NCBI GenBank assembly: GCA_016617785.1
Contig: JADILM010000001.1
Coordinates: 2,604,001 to 2,668,000, forward strand
DNA: 64,000 bases
From: Sporobolomyces roseus
Lineage: Eukaryota > Basidiomycota > Microbotryomycetes > Sporidiobolales > Sporidiobolaceae
Reading direction: 5' to 3'
Part shown: one piece after another, positions 51,367 through 63,005 of the stretch
How the letters are laid out: every line of letters starts with the position of its first letter
Position numbering within the stretch: position 1 is the stretch's first letter
Position numbers and translations under genes: made by a program
Notes under the pieces: generated by a model
The model's database searches: none
What the model saw: only the letters and a program-made list of their open reading frames with translations
Told to the model about the DNA's origin: nothing

Positions 51367-52969
51367 CTAGTTCGACTTGCCCCAAACCTTTTCTGCGACT
51401 CTGACAGTGAGAGCTAGCTTCGCCTTGACCTACAATGAGCGAGCGAGATCAGTCTACGCATTCACATCGCGGGAGAGGAAGGAAAGTAGCTCACCTCCTC
51501 ATATGAGACTCGATTTCCGATTGAATGCGAAGAGAAACCGCATTGCAGACTCAGAGCGAGTCGGTCGAAAGCTTGCTCCCTCGTTTGTCCCGGCACTCCT
51601 TTCGCAACTTGATCAGCAGCTTGATAGGTTCGATCGATGAGGTATTCTTCTGACTCAAGTTCGGGAAGTTTCGAAGAGATCAATCCGAGGACGACAGATT
51701 TTTCCGAAGGAAGATCCGAGAGAGGCTGGGATCCAGATCGAGCGTCTGTGAGTGAAGTAAAATGTTAGAGGAGGCAGAAGGAGCTCACCTCGAATCCTCC
51801 AGCTCGCTCGGTATCATACTCGAGGTAAAAGACAGAGCAGTTCAATTCGTTGAACAGTTTTCGACTGATCCTATCGTAACCTCCCTCACTGAAGTGCATT
51901 CCATCCTTGAAGTTTCCGCGACACAGGTGAACTCCGACAGTCATGTCTTCCGGGCAATCTCGGATGCAGTCGTTGTAAAGCTTGATGTAGGAATCAAAGA
52001 TCGATTCAGAGTCGACCCCCTCAGCTTTCATTCCTGCCAGCATATCTTCCGAGCACTACAATCGAGTATGGAAAGAGAGCATCAGAGTCGGCAAACGAAC
52101 GAAAGGAGGATGCTGGACGAAACTCACGAAATAAGCGAGAAGAGGGTCGTCGAATTGGACATTCCTGCATCCAGCTTCATACAGGTCTTGCAGTTCCTCT
52201 CGATACGCTTTGGCGATATCGGCGAAATATTCTGAATCGTTTGAATAGACTGATTTAGGGTAAGAGTGTTCTCCATGTCGAAGGTGAAACCATTGAGGAG
52301 CGGCGAGGGTAAGCTGCACATATGGGGTGCGCTGTCAACACTCGTACTCGGTGCATCGAAGAGTGAACTCTTACCTTGATCGACTTGACTTGTTCAGGTT
52401 TGACGAGGGAAGCAGTATAGGCGAATTCAGGTTTGTACATAGGCTTCTTGCGAACTAGTTTCGATTTGCAAACCATTGTCGCGGCAGGTTTCTCGGCGTG
52501 GGACTCAAAGAACCCCTTGACGTCGGGTACGTAGCTGAGCAACAAGGCGAATGAGCTTGCGCAAGGGTACTAATCCGATTCGTTGCGAAACTCACAATTT
52601 GAACAAGTCTCGAGTTGGGTTCGGGATAACCTCCATTCCGTCAAGATTGTTGTGGAAGCCGTCGAAGAACCTGGACAGAAGAAAGCGAGTAAGGTCAGTA
52701 CTTCGGCTCGAGCAGACGAGAGCGAAATGGGATTCGACAAACATGTGACGTCGGAACTCTCCGTCGGTAACAGCTTTGATACCGAGATCCAACTGTTTCT
52801 GGACTTCCTCTTTGATAGCTTCATCTTCGATCTTCGTCAGCTCTTCTTGACTGAGTTTGCCAGCGTCGAACTGCTCTCTCGCTTGTAGAAGTGCGACGGG
52901 TCGCTTGAGGGAACCGATGTGCTCGGCTCGGGAGAGGTTGGACGGGTAGACTGATGTGGAGCTCGTCAT
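51367..52969 (-). CDS. Cobalamin-independent methionine synthase-like (MetE C-terminal domain) protein
   Basis: The ATG at 52969 gives MTSSTSVYPSNLSRAEHIGS. The protein continues KLSQEELTKIEDEAIKEEVQ, LDLGIKAVTDGEFRRHMF, FDGFHNNLDGMEVIP, TLAAPQWFHLRHGEHSYPKS and YEAGCRNVQFDDPLLAYF. It then reads MTVGVHLCRGNFKDG, YLEYDTERAGGFE, VVLGLISSKLPELES and LALSLQCGFSSHSIGNRVSY. These are the blocks of the C-terminal half of MetE, with candidate zinc ligands in HLC, Glu of LEYD and Cys of QCGFSS. At about 385 residues it lacks the N-terminal half of true MetE, so it belongs to the stand-alone fungal MetE-like group. Substrate and methyl donor are uncertain; some relatives are annotated as vitamin-B12-independent methionine synthase family proteins. 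Confidence 0.85.
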
Positions 52970-53521
52970 GGTGGAGAATTTGGTGTCGGCGAGACTGTTT
53001 GATGCGAGAGGGAGCGGACCGGAAGGAGGAGAAAGAAGTCAGCGAAACAAAGGAAGGAAGCACACTAGACTCGCGCAGGGAGAGCGAGAGAGCTCACGCT
53101 ACGATCCGACCGAAGTAATGCTGTCTATGAGTCGAGACGAGTGAGCAGAAGCCAATAAAAGATGAGAAACTTTCGAAGTGGTCAAGTGGAGGTTGGCCTA
53201 TTTAGCCCGAAGAATCTAGCCGATAGCCTACAGATAGACGGGCACACAAGCTTGTCGAATAGCGAGAGGATTCAGCCGCAGTGTGAGAAGAGAAACCGAA
53301 AATTCGAAAAGTCGAGAAATCAGAATTTTCTTTCATCCTCACTTCGCAAAGAGGAAGCCTATACTGAGCGTGGCTGATCCGAGCTAGACGCAATCGTCTC
53401 TCCTTATCTCGTCGGTGGCCGACTGAGCGGTTTCAAATTCTGAATGTCGTTGTCTCGAACTATTCCTTCGTTCTTCTCGAAAGTAGGTTCACTTTCATTG
53501 TGTGGCCTCTCCTACAGTCAT
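52970..53521. other. Intergenic between MetE-like and splicing factor genes
   Basis: This is the promoter of the MetE-like gene (minus) and the 3' flank of the next minus-strand gene. AT-richer near 53280-53330. I see no gene. Confidence 0.4.
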
Positions 53522-54725
53522 TCATCCCCTAGCCCACTTCTCTAAATCTGAGAATGCGCTCCCCCCTCCTCCTCTCGAATCCCTCGGTCGACGATCATCC
53601 TGTTCCTCCCTTCGTCCACCACTTCTTCGATAATCCCGGTCGTCGTCTCTCCTTCTCGCCGAGTCCCGGTCACGATCACGGTCGTCGTCTTTCCTTCTAG
53701 TCGGCCCACGCTCGTAGTCACCATCTCTTCTCCGAGGAGGAGGTGATCTCGAATCCCTCCTTCTCTCATCTCTCCCATTCCCTCTCCTATCATACTCGTC
53801 CCTCTCATCCCTCCTATCGCTTCTGCCCGACTTCCCCTCGATCTCCCTCCTCCCACTCGATCCTCCTTTCCGTCTCTCCCTCTCCTCCCGCTTCAGTCGC
53901 CTCTCTTCTTTCCGTCTCTTCTTCTCTTCCTTACTCTCATCCCCTCCTCCTCCATCGGTTATACGTTTCCGCTTCTTTTGCTTGGCTTCTCTATGTTGAG
54001 AGAGGATGTACTCGGCCATAGGGTCTTCCGGGTCGAAGTTTGGAGGTAGGGAGATTTCGGATTCTGCATCTGATTCTTCTGTATCTTTGATGAAGTTTCG
54101 AGGATCTGCCGCGAATCTATCGAATTCAAACAGAGTCAGCACATAGATCTCAGCGAACGTTCCCTGCTTGACGCTGAGCGGCAGAAGGGGAGGGGGAGAG
54201 ACCTCGACTAACGATTGATTCTCCCTTTCTTTCAATTTTCCCGTCTCTTTATCCTCTTCCATCTGTTTGTAATTGAGCGTGTGATCAACCCTGATCATTC
54301 TTCCCAGAATCGTCGCTCCATTCAAGTTGTCGACCGCTAGAATCGTTGATCGTTGATCATAGTACATAATCCATGCGAATCCTCGGACTTTTCCAGTAGC
54401 TTTGTCTCGTGGCATGTTGATGTCTACTATCTCTCCATATCTGTCGCGAGGGAACGTCAGCAAGATTTGTAGGAGGGAAGAGGGAGGGGAACTCACTGGG
54501 AAAAGATTGCGATGACATCTCCTTCTGTCAGATTGAATGGTAAACCTCCTACGTTGATGTAAGCTGATTCTTTGTACTGTGAGATGACACGCACGTCAGC
54601 TAGAGTAGCGAGCAAAGGATGGGAGATGAGGGAGACTCTGTACTAACTTGATCATGCCATGAAGCGGTTGCACCTGAATCTAGCTCTTGCTGGTTGATCC
54701 GCTGGATCTGTTGGATCTGATTCAT
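53522..54725 (-). CDS. IST3: IST3/RBMX2-like RRM splicing factor
   Basis: Ist3/Snu17 (RBMX2 in animals) is the core of the RES complex, bound to the U2 snRNP in the activating spliceosome. The ATG at 54725 gives [20 protein letters not shown], typical of the family start, then [20 protein letters not shown], with the RRM running to [40 protein letters not shown] (RNP1) and [20 protein letters not shown]. The C-terminal extension includes [20 protein letters not shown] and [20 protein letters not shown]. It ends in a long Arg/Asp/Glu/Gly-rich tail ([16 protein letters not shown] repeats) expected in spliceosomal proteins and longer than in yeast Ist3. Four exons. A splicing factor fits the intron-dense genome, though it is not evidence of it. 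Confidence 0.9.
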
Positions 54726-55016
54726 CTAGTTCTGATGCTGATTCCGGAGCAAGTGGTTGTGGGAGAGGACGAGAAGTCTCTCCCCTCGCTTCCCTTCCTA
54801 CCATTCACTCGCTTCTACTTCCTAACTCTCTGCGCAGACCCTAGGCATTGTGAAAGTCCCGATTATGGCCCCGAATTGTTCCCATCCGCTCTGTTGTTTC
54901 TGCTCAGTTTCACTCGAGTTGTTTCCCTTCGTTTCTCGCTCGCTTCGAGAACAGCTCGCTTCGACTAGCTCGAGAAGGTATTGGCAGAACTGAGCTACAG
55001 TGAACATGGGCAGAAA
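54726..55016. other. Short intergenic stretch
   Basis: This lies between the splicing factor start and the end of the membrane protein gene. C/T-rich near the splicing factor start. Nothing else is recognised. Confidence 0.4.
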
Positions 55017-56791
55017 CTATACACTCCCCTCGACTTTCTCTGAAGCATAATCTCCCTTCCCCTCTTCATCCGACACTCTATCCTCCTCAACTTCGACCTT
55101 GTACTCGATCGTAACTCTAACATTCTCCGCCGCCGGTGTCCCTCCATCACTCGCAGCTCCCATACCTCCTCCTTTCGTCGTACCTCCCATTCCTCCCGCC
55201 TCGACATCACTATTCAATCGTTTGAAAGGACTTCTCCATCGCTTGATCAGCTTCCCTGCCCGACTCCTCGGCTCCTCGCTCTTCCCCTTAGCGGTTCCCT
55301 TCCCGTCCTCCATTCGAGGTTGAGCGTTCCAAGCTCCGCGAGCGAGGAGGAAAGTCGTTGGGATTCCGATGCAGGCAAACATGTAGAGTGGAGCGAGGGA
55401 GATGGTCGTCGATTGAACGGTGCTCTTCGCCGCTCCTGAGAAACAACCGTAGAAAGTGTAGGCGAAATTCGACGCTTCGAGCAAGGTCAGTGAGGCCATG
55501 ATCATGATCAGGTTCTGTTGCTTGTTGTCAGTGGCAGTTTGAGGATGAGGATGAGGATGAGGATGAGGATGAGGATGAGGATAAGAAGATGATCCTCACA
55601 TTCAAGGTTTTCTTGAGGCGTATTTGTCCATCATTGAGGTGAGTTCCCGTTTCAATCCTCGATAGATGAAGCGATTTCTTCAGCACGCGAATATAGTAGC
55701 TGCCTATGACCATATAGCCTAATAAACAGATCCCACTACCGAGAGCGAAGAGGATGTAATAAGCGAGTCGAATCGTTCCGACTTTCGAGAGTTGCGAAGT
55801 GAGATCGTTGATGACTGGGATCTCGGGGATGATCAAACCCAAGTTGAACCCATCCTCGACAACCCAAGTCGATGCGAGGGATCTGTAGCTTGTTTGAAGA
55901 GTGTTGTAATTGTGTAAGGCGTCCGAATAGATCTTTCCTCCGATGACACTGATCGTGAGAGCGACTGAGAGGAAGATGATGGGGAAGCCCAAGCCGATGA
56001 CGTTCGTGCCTATCGTCCAGGCTCGTACATTTCGACCGGATGACTTGAGATGAACGACGAGACTCGTTGCAATCGAGTGGATCGCCGCGTACCCTGTCAA
56101 CCAGACGAAGCACTACAGGTTTGAAGGTCCACGAGTCGTGTGAGAGTGGTGAGGGGAAGCGAGGAGGGAGAGCGAGGGGAAGGAGAGAGCGAGGATTCAG
56201 TCGAAACGAGGGATGCGTGCAATTTGGGTGAATGTCCGAAGATCAGCTGAGGTCAATGCTCCGAGTAAAGGATAAGCTACTAACCCATGCTAAGAGGATG
56301 ATGTAGCCTGTATTATACGTTGGTGTTTGTTCCATGAGTAACAATCTTCTCGAGATCATGAGTTCGAGGACTGCTCCGAAACGTTCGTCAGCAAAGCTCA
56401 CTCCTCGATCACATGACGATGACTCACATGCGGTAGTGAAGATTGATAACAGCGTCCAAGGGATCGTTGCGTGTGGTCGAACGAGACCAGCGTCTACCCT
56501 CCATAACCAAAAGATACGTTTCCGAATTCGAATTATTATAGCGAGAACTGCTCCGAAACCGACACTGTAAACACCGAAGTGTGAGAGCGTCAGTATATAT
56601 GCTGGTAAGGCGGAGGAGAAGCAAGGAACTCACAATGCCAGTAGAACCGCAACTATGTACAGGTTTTCAACTATACCAGGAGGCATAGGAGGGTAGAAGA
56701 TGAGTTCCAGCTCGTGAGAGATGAATTGCCATGGATTGCGTGTTGGGTCGAGTGAGACCCGACTGAGAATGTCAGCGATTTCTGCGCTCAT
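55017..56791 (-). CDS. Multi-pass membrane protein, intact relative of the interrupted gene
   Basis: The ATG at 56791 gives MSAEIADILSRVSLDPTRNP and Trp-Gln-Phe-Ile-Ser. The first helix is IVENLYIVAVLLAL, then GFGAVLAIIIRIRKRIFWLW with a Val-Arg-Pro-His motif. Later come TGYAAIHSIATSLVVHLKSS, GLGFPIIFLSVALTISVIGG, a loop ending STWVVEDGFNLGLIIPEIPV, IRLAYYILFALGSGICLLGY and NLIMIMASLTLLEASNFAYT. The last helix is near LYMFACIGIPTTFLLARGAW. That makes about seven helices, an external N-terminus by rule of thumb, and a basic/acidic cytoplasmic tail. The topology recalls a receptor-like 7TM protein but no STE3 or other receptor signature is visible. Function is unknown. One intron (about 55515-55600) is a hexanucleotide repeat. 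Confidence 0.75.
55540..55582 (+). repeat. (GAGGAT)n hexanucleotide microsatellite inside an intron
   Basis: About seven GAGGAT units (CCTCATCCTCAT in the sense of the gene) lie in the intron before the exon starting Asn-Leu-Ile-Met-Ile-Met. The last base of the array abuts slightly diverged units. Confidence 0.85.
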
Positions 56792-57334
56792 TGTCGAGGT
56801 TGCGAAGAAGGAGAGGGAGATTGGAGGGGCAGAGGAAGGAAACGGGAGAGGGAAGAGTTGCGGCTCTCGACGAATAGCCAAGCACTCAAATTAGAGAGTC
56901 AGAGGAGAGAGGACTTGTGTAGCAGATTGCATTGGGGGAACTTGGCCGCGAGAGGGAAGTAACGATTTCGAATGTTTCGGTTGGCTCCTCGTCGGAAATG
57001 GACCTCGAATCTCCTTTTTCCGCACTCGGTACCCGATTGTACTAGATCGTTACTTAGCGTCATCTGGTCGGATTGGATGTGATTGAGAGGGACGATAGAC
57101 AACGGATTCTTGAAGCAGGATCCGAGTTTACGAGCGATGTGGATGAAGCTCAGACTCTCTGAACGTAGTATTATCCAGCCGATAGTCACATATAGGTCGT
57201 CAGCAGAAGCTAGATATAGAGTGAAGGGTAGGAGGGAGAGCAGAAGGTTCGCGAATTTCGATGGAGGCTACTCTTCTACAACTCACTCACTAGCTCCGAG
57301 TAACACTATGCAGTCAGAGCGGTAGCAACCAACT
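56792..57334. other. Divergent promoter region, membrane protein / carrier
   Basis: 543 bases between two outward-facing starts. No motif is recognised and no gene is seen. Confidence 0.4.
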
Positions 57335-59446
57335 ATGTCCTCAAGCTCTAGCAACTCTACAGCTGTCGCCGTTCCCAAACACTCGCTCAATTCAGATGAT
57401 CATCCACTCGTCCTCCCTTCCGCCTTGACTACCTCCCCTACCGACTTGGACAGTACGGCGACGGCAACTGATGCTACGAACAAAGGCAGCTCAACACTCG
57501 CTGCCGTTTCCCGCGCCTTAGCTGCAACTTTAGCTTTCATGTTTAAGCGGCCAATTCGGCTCTTCCGTCCAGTGAAGATCTCGACATGGGCAGGGATCCA
57601 AGCTATAGCTCACGAACAAGGTCTAAGCAAAGTGAATGCGAGTTTCATCAGAGGTTTGATTCGGAAAGAAGGAGTACGTTTTTTTTTGCGACTCACTCTC
57701 TCATCTCTCCCCTTTGAACCCTTCATTTAATCCTTTCGTATCCACAGTGGAAGTTCTTTCCTCGACATGTTCTCCCTCCGATGGTAGTCAACACCCTCAT
57801 TGGCTTAACCCTGTTCACGACCTACACCACTTCCGAACGATTCTTCCTGTCCTCCTCTTCACCTATCTCCTCGAATACACCTCCTTCAGCCCTCAAAGAG
57901 TTCTTATACGTACCTTTCATCTCGGGATCCCTAGCTGGAGCAGCTCAATCAATTCTCTCGGCACCTCTCGACAATGCTCGATTACTTCTCCTTAGACGAC
58001 AGCGGCATCTACGGCTCAAGAAACAGGATCAGGCGGGTGCGGATGAGAAGGGAGGGAAAAGGAGGAAGAGGGGAGTCAGAAGCGGGATGGAGAAGAAGGC
58101 TGGAGGAGGATTACCTTTCACTTCTTGGTATCAGCTTCTACGATTTTCGGTGTTCCAGTCCTCCCCTTCCCTCGCAGCCTCACCACCTTCGACAACGACG
58201 ACAAAAGTCACGACAAGGAAAGAACGACTCGAACAAGCACGTCGCTGGGCTCGGAGAGGATGGAGTTTATTCGGATTGACTTTATTGAAAGACGGGATTG
58301 GATTCGGAGTGTTCTTCGCGATTTTCGAAGTTGGACGAGAAGGGAGTAGGAGATTCGGGTTGTGGTTTGACGGGATCAATCCAGACTTTCCGACTCCTTC
58401 AGAAGGATACGAACAGGGACGAACGAGGGAGAAGGAGAGGAGGAGTGTCAATGGATTAGTGTTACAGGCAATCGGGATTCTTGTCAGCGGTGGACTGGCG
58501 GGATGGGTCTTCTCTTTAGTCAGCCGACCATTCGAGAGGTGTAGAGGAGCTGTGTGGGAAGGGAGGGCGAGATGGGCGGAAAAGGATAGTAGATTGGCGA
58601 TGATCGAAGCTGAGCGAGTCGAGTCGGAGAAGAAGAAAGCTGAAGGAGCTGTAGTAGGAGAAGGGAAGAAGCGGATGAGAAGGGGAAAATCGATTGGAGG
58701 GAAAAGCGAGAGGAGGTCGAGGAAACTGTTGGGAAGTAAAGGGAGGAAGATTGGGAATGTTCGAATAGGTCAGATTAGGAGGAAAGGTAGCAAGCGTCAA
58801 GATGGTCTCTTGACCCTCGTGATGAAGAGGAGACAAGTGGGAGCTAAACAAGATCCGAAGAAATCGATTCGATCATTCGCACAGTCACTTCGACCGTCGG
58901 CACTGCCCTCCATCCATGCTCTCGTCGTCAAGAATCTTCCTCGGGATCTCACCGCTCTTCAGCCTGAGGTCAGAACTCCTCTTCCCTCCGCACCTTCACT
59001 AGTACTTTCAGCTCTCTCCCGCTACGGTCCCGCGACGTTCCTCTTCGGATCCCGATCCAGTCTTCAAGCACTCGACGCTCGACTCTCCAACTCGTCATCG
59101 ACAGGACTACTTCCTCCAGTCACAAAAGAGGAAAAACCTTTACCGAAAGTCAACTCTTCGACAGCGATTCTCAAAAGAAGGGAAATGAATGGTCCTACTC
59201 GGTTCATTGCCAAGAGACGGGTTATGCTTGAGATCGAGAAGTTGAAGAAAGGAGCTGGAGCTGGAGGAGGAGGTGTATGGGGCGCAGTCTCGAAAGTTTT
59301 CACTTTCGGTAAGCTCAATTCTTCGCTCTTCCTTGCCAGTGTAGGCTGATGTGCTGACACTCTCGCTTGCTTCCTTCAGTCCCCCCATACGCTATCGGAT
59401 TCCTCGTATTCGCTCTAGTCGAAGGAGATCTCAAAATCGAAGTCTA
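57335..59446 (+). CDS. Divergent mitochondrial carrier family protein with a large basic insertion
   Basis: The ATG at 57335 gives a 60-residue Ser/Thr/Ala-rich start. A carrier-like helix pair follows (IRLFRPVKISTWAGIQAIAH, ASFIRGLIRKEGWKFFPRHV, PMVVNTLIGLTLFTTYTTSE). YVPFISGSLAGAAQSILSAP then LDNARLLLLRR gives a P-x-[DE]-x-x-R carrier signature. SRPFERCRGAVWEG gives a second, and GLTLLKDGIGFGVFFAIFEV is the intervening helix. After the second signature a very basic stretch of about 100 residues (58570-58870; RRSRKLLGSKGRKIG) interrupts the repeat. The last exon reads VPPYAIGFLVFALVEGDLKI. The protein is about 640 residues, twice a normal carrier. Substrate and even carrier activity are uncertain. 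A membrane-shaping or organisational role is possible. Confidence 0.65.
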
Positions 59447-59764
59447 GCAGCAATCCTCGAAACCCTCAACCCGGCTTCTCGCCTAGCACCACTCACAGAC
59501 ACTAGACTATATCATCTACAGTTACTCAAATGTACCTTGTTGTATCAGGCCTCCTCCTCACCATCGCAATTACGCAACTCGCATTTCGCAATTCGCTGAT
59601 CTCGGGTCGAAAGAGAAACGAGCGAGGTTTATTTGCGAGAGAGCGAACGAGTATAAACGAAGTGAATCAGCTACATGTAAAGTACGAATGGCTACAAGGG
59701 TGAGTGTGCTATGCGAGGTAGTCTCCAAGGTGAACGAAGGAACGAAAAGTAGTGGGAAAAGGGA
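59447..59764. other. Intergenic between convergent genes
   Basis: 318 bases of 3' flank shared by the carrier and the ferric reductase genes. Nothing is recognised. Confidence 0.4.
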
Positions 59765-62201
59765 TCAACATTCGAAGAGAGCGATCTCGAGCGAGACGGG
59801 ATAGGCTGCGATGAGCTTCGTCACTTCATATCGTACTGCTGAAGCCATCGTACCGGGACCGCAAGCTAGAGGAGAGCAGCGAAAGTCAGTACAGACTTTG
59901 GAGGAGCGAGGAAGAGGAGAGGGAAACTCACCAACGACGAGCGACTTCCCTTCTGCAGCTGCAACGAAGCTTGGTACGATTCGATCAAGTGCAGGTCGAC
60001 CACCGAGGATTGTAAGAGCGTCTGCAATCGGAGATTCTTTTCTCATGTTGTTCCATTCTTCACTCGCCATCGATGATCGACGAACTTCGAGAGTCGGCGG
60101 TGGTGGGAGTTCTTTCGCGAGAAGGTCGACGGTTTGCGGTGAGGGTGTTTTCATACCGCGAGACACGTATAGCTCGATCTCCAACCATACGCCTGCTTCC
60201 CAGGCAGTCTTCGCCGAATTGAGTAGTTCGCTCAAAGTCCAGATACTTTGTTCGATGTTTTGAACTGTCCAGACGACTTTGACTCGAGTTGCTCGGCCGT
60301 ACGATGTGCGAGCTTGATGAAGGATTTGAGCGAGGACTGTCAAGAACGAAGATTTATATCAGAAAACCCGCTCGAAACGTTGGAGAAAGGAAGAAAGGGA
60401 CTCACGAGACATGATGTGAGAGATACCGGCACCTCCAGCGACTAATAGAATCTCGTGGAACTGCTCAGTGTCGAGCGATCCTCCGTAAGGACCTTCAACC
60501 GTCATCCAGAGATCCGCCGACCCATTACTACTAGCTGCGAGTCGTTCTGCGAGAGTCTTGGTCATCCCTTTCCTCGTTCGCATGACGAAAAGCATTTCGT
60601 GTCGACCTTGTTCGTCGATTTCTGAGCAGGCGGGAACGTTCGAGATACTGAAAGGGTGGGATTGGAAGTAGATGTGAGGTGTTCGGATGAGGGAAGGGTC
60701 GATGAATTTGAGGTAGGCATGTTGTCCAGCTGAACTCGATCGAATTTGATCAGCTCTCTTTTCGCTCGACAACGGGACAAGGTGAGCTACTCACCTTCCC
60801 ATTTCCCCTTGAAAGGGACTCTGAGTACTACAGCGCCTTCGATCAGAGTCGCTCGAGCTTTGATGAATGGAGAGCGGAATTGTAATTTTGCTAAGAGACT
60901 GATCGAGACGACTTGTAACATTCTTGCGAGTCTTTCGAAGATCCAGAATCCGACGGGAACGTAGAGCCAGACAGCAAGTGCGGGGACGTCTAAGTTAACC
61001 AGAGAAGGGTCAGATTCATGTAGGAAAAAGCAGGAGAGAAAAAGTAAGACTTGCGATAGATGATTCCGACGAGCATCAAGATCGCTCCGATAACGTGACT
61101 CACGAGGAAGATCTCGTAGCATCGTTTGCGAAGGAAGGCAAAGAAGATGCAGAGGAATAATCCGACAATCATCTATACTCGAGTCCAATTCAGTTGGTTT
61201 CATCGAAAGTGCGAAAGAGGAGACTTACGACGATACCAGTTTGACCGAGATAGTGATGGACGTATAGGTTGTTGACACCGTTTCCGCCAAAGTACTTGAA
61301 GTTCGCCATCGTCGCATCTATCGTGTGAATCAACCCTAAGATGGTCATCCACATCGCAAGTAGCTATCGAGAATCGGAGTGTTAGTCTCGTATTTTCACA
61401 TCGAAAGAAGCGGAGAGTATCAGCGTACCTTGTGAGCAAACCGAAGGTGTTGATATTCGATTCCGGTCAAGAATTGGACGAGCGAGTTTCTGCCGGAGAG
61501 AGCGATGACAGCGGGTAGTTGAGCGAGCGACATGAAACCGCAACGAAGAGCAACAACGTGGATCGTGTTCCAAATCTCAGTTTCAGGTGCATTCCATTCG
61601 AGAGAGACCGCCTGTATAGTCGTTGATTTGTCAGCCAAATGAGAACGAAACGACGGATCGAGGGAAGCAAGCATACAAGGATGAAGCCAGTGTTGATAGC
61701 GAACGTCGCGAGTAGTAGGAAGAGCTGCAAGGGGTTCTCGAGACCCAGCCACCATTTCGAAGTGAAAGGGTAGAAGACGACAGCGTCCAGTTTCGCGCTC
61801 ATCGGAGCTCGATGTCCTAGCGGTCTCATTCCCTTCTCTCCCATCTTGTCTCGATGCATCTCGTCGAGCTTTTGCAAGACTAGCTGCCATTTCCGATTGT
61901 TGCGTGCTGCGACGAGGACGATATTTCGAATTGCGAGGATTCCGACGAGTCCGACAATGATCCATTGATACGCTTTGACGAAAGAGAGGGTCGCTGCTTT
62001 GTGTCGAGCTGATTGTTTCGCTACAGTGATCGCTGCGTCGTGAGCTAGTCGTCTTACAAGGGAGGAAGTGGGATGCGAGGAAGTGGGAAAGAGAATGTTG
62101 GATGAAGCAGAAAGGGAAGTATCGTTGAAAGTCGAGAAGATTGGGTTTGCGAATCCGAGGTAGACTTCCAGCGGGTCCGAGGAGGCGAGGACTGGGGACA
62201 T
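59765..62201 (-). CDS. Ferric/cupric reductase transmembrane protein (FRE family)
   Basis: These plasma-membrane flavocytochromes move electrons from cytosolic NADPH through FAD and two haems to external Fe(III) or Cu(II). I chose the ATG at 62201 (MSPVLASSDPLEVYLGFANP); the frame extends upstream to a GTG. Helix 1 is YQWIIVGLVGILAIRNIVLV. Later helices include LQLFLLLATFAINTGFIL and NTIHVVALRCGFMSLAQLPA. Candidate haem His residues lie in HLRFAHKV, HTIDATMANF and HHYLGQTGIV, plus the helix FLVSHVIGAILMLVGI. The FAD motif is HPFSISN (family HPFT/S), and the NADPH sites are VAGGAGISHIMS and the terminal ACGPGTMASAVRYE. The protein ends Ala-Leu-Phe-Glu-Cys. No cleavable signal peptide is clear. 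About eight exons. No ferroxidase/permease partner is nearby. Confidence 0.92.
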
Positions 62202-63005
62202 CTTTGATTTGGGGGAAGCGTCGAAGGATTGGGACGGAAAAGTGGAGAAGAAAAGGTCGAAAGAGGTAGGATGGATCCGGTCCACCTAGGCGAAAGACGA
62301 AGTAGAAGGCACAGCCGACGGGGATGAGTGACACAGTCACACGTTAGGTGAAGTAGAGGGAGTAGAGAGGAGGGCAGAGAGTCAGAAGCAAAGAGGAGCA
62401 GCTTCCAAATTGCATTTGCTTTGGAAAAAGTACCGAGAGACGGGTTGAAGACCATTTGACCTCAAAAGGGAGAGATTGACAAAGAACTCTGCCCCCAGGA
62501 AGTCGAAGGAGCTCGGGAAGAGTCGAATTGGAGCGGATCTGGCAATTCAATCTTTGCGAAGAAATTGATACCTTCCAAAATCGGAAGAGGCTTAACCTCT
62601 CCCGGAGTGAGCTTTTGGAGATCCTCTGATCGAATCTGTAAAGTATCAAAGTGCAGATGATGCGTGGCATTTGTCTTTCGGAGACAGAGCCCGGCCGAGA
62701 AGAGGGGAGAAAGTTGAGGAGGGGAAGAAAGAGGAGAAGAGGAGGAGCAAGGTGGAGTAGCCTCCGTTCGCTTTGAGGCTGGATATAGGACTAGATATAG
62801 ATCTACTCATAGCTTCTGTCTAGTCGTAGAGCGGACTAGTGAGGTCGAGAGTGAATGGTAGACGAAAGGAGATGAACAGAATTTATCTTGCTCTTGTCCA
62901 TCATCATCGTCCCTCTCTGCTGATGCAAGGGTGGCTTCAGAGGAGATAACAAGACCGCCGCTGTACACGAAGGACCTCAAAATTGATCACTTCCAGCTAC
63001 CCAAC
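62202..63005. other. Divergent promoter region of the ferric reductase and the last gene
   Basis: 800 bases between outward-facing starts. Minus-strand frames up to 133 codons overlap the reductase start in other frames and are likely shadows. The reductase promoter should respond to iron, but I see no clear GATA-factor cluster that would prove it. Confidence 0.4.

Noticed and set aside
55540..55582. Poly-Ser protein segment read across the GAGGAT array
   Set aside because: GT..AG borders with matching phase show it is an intron, and the flanking exons join into a membrane helix.
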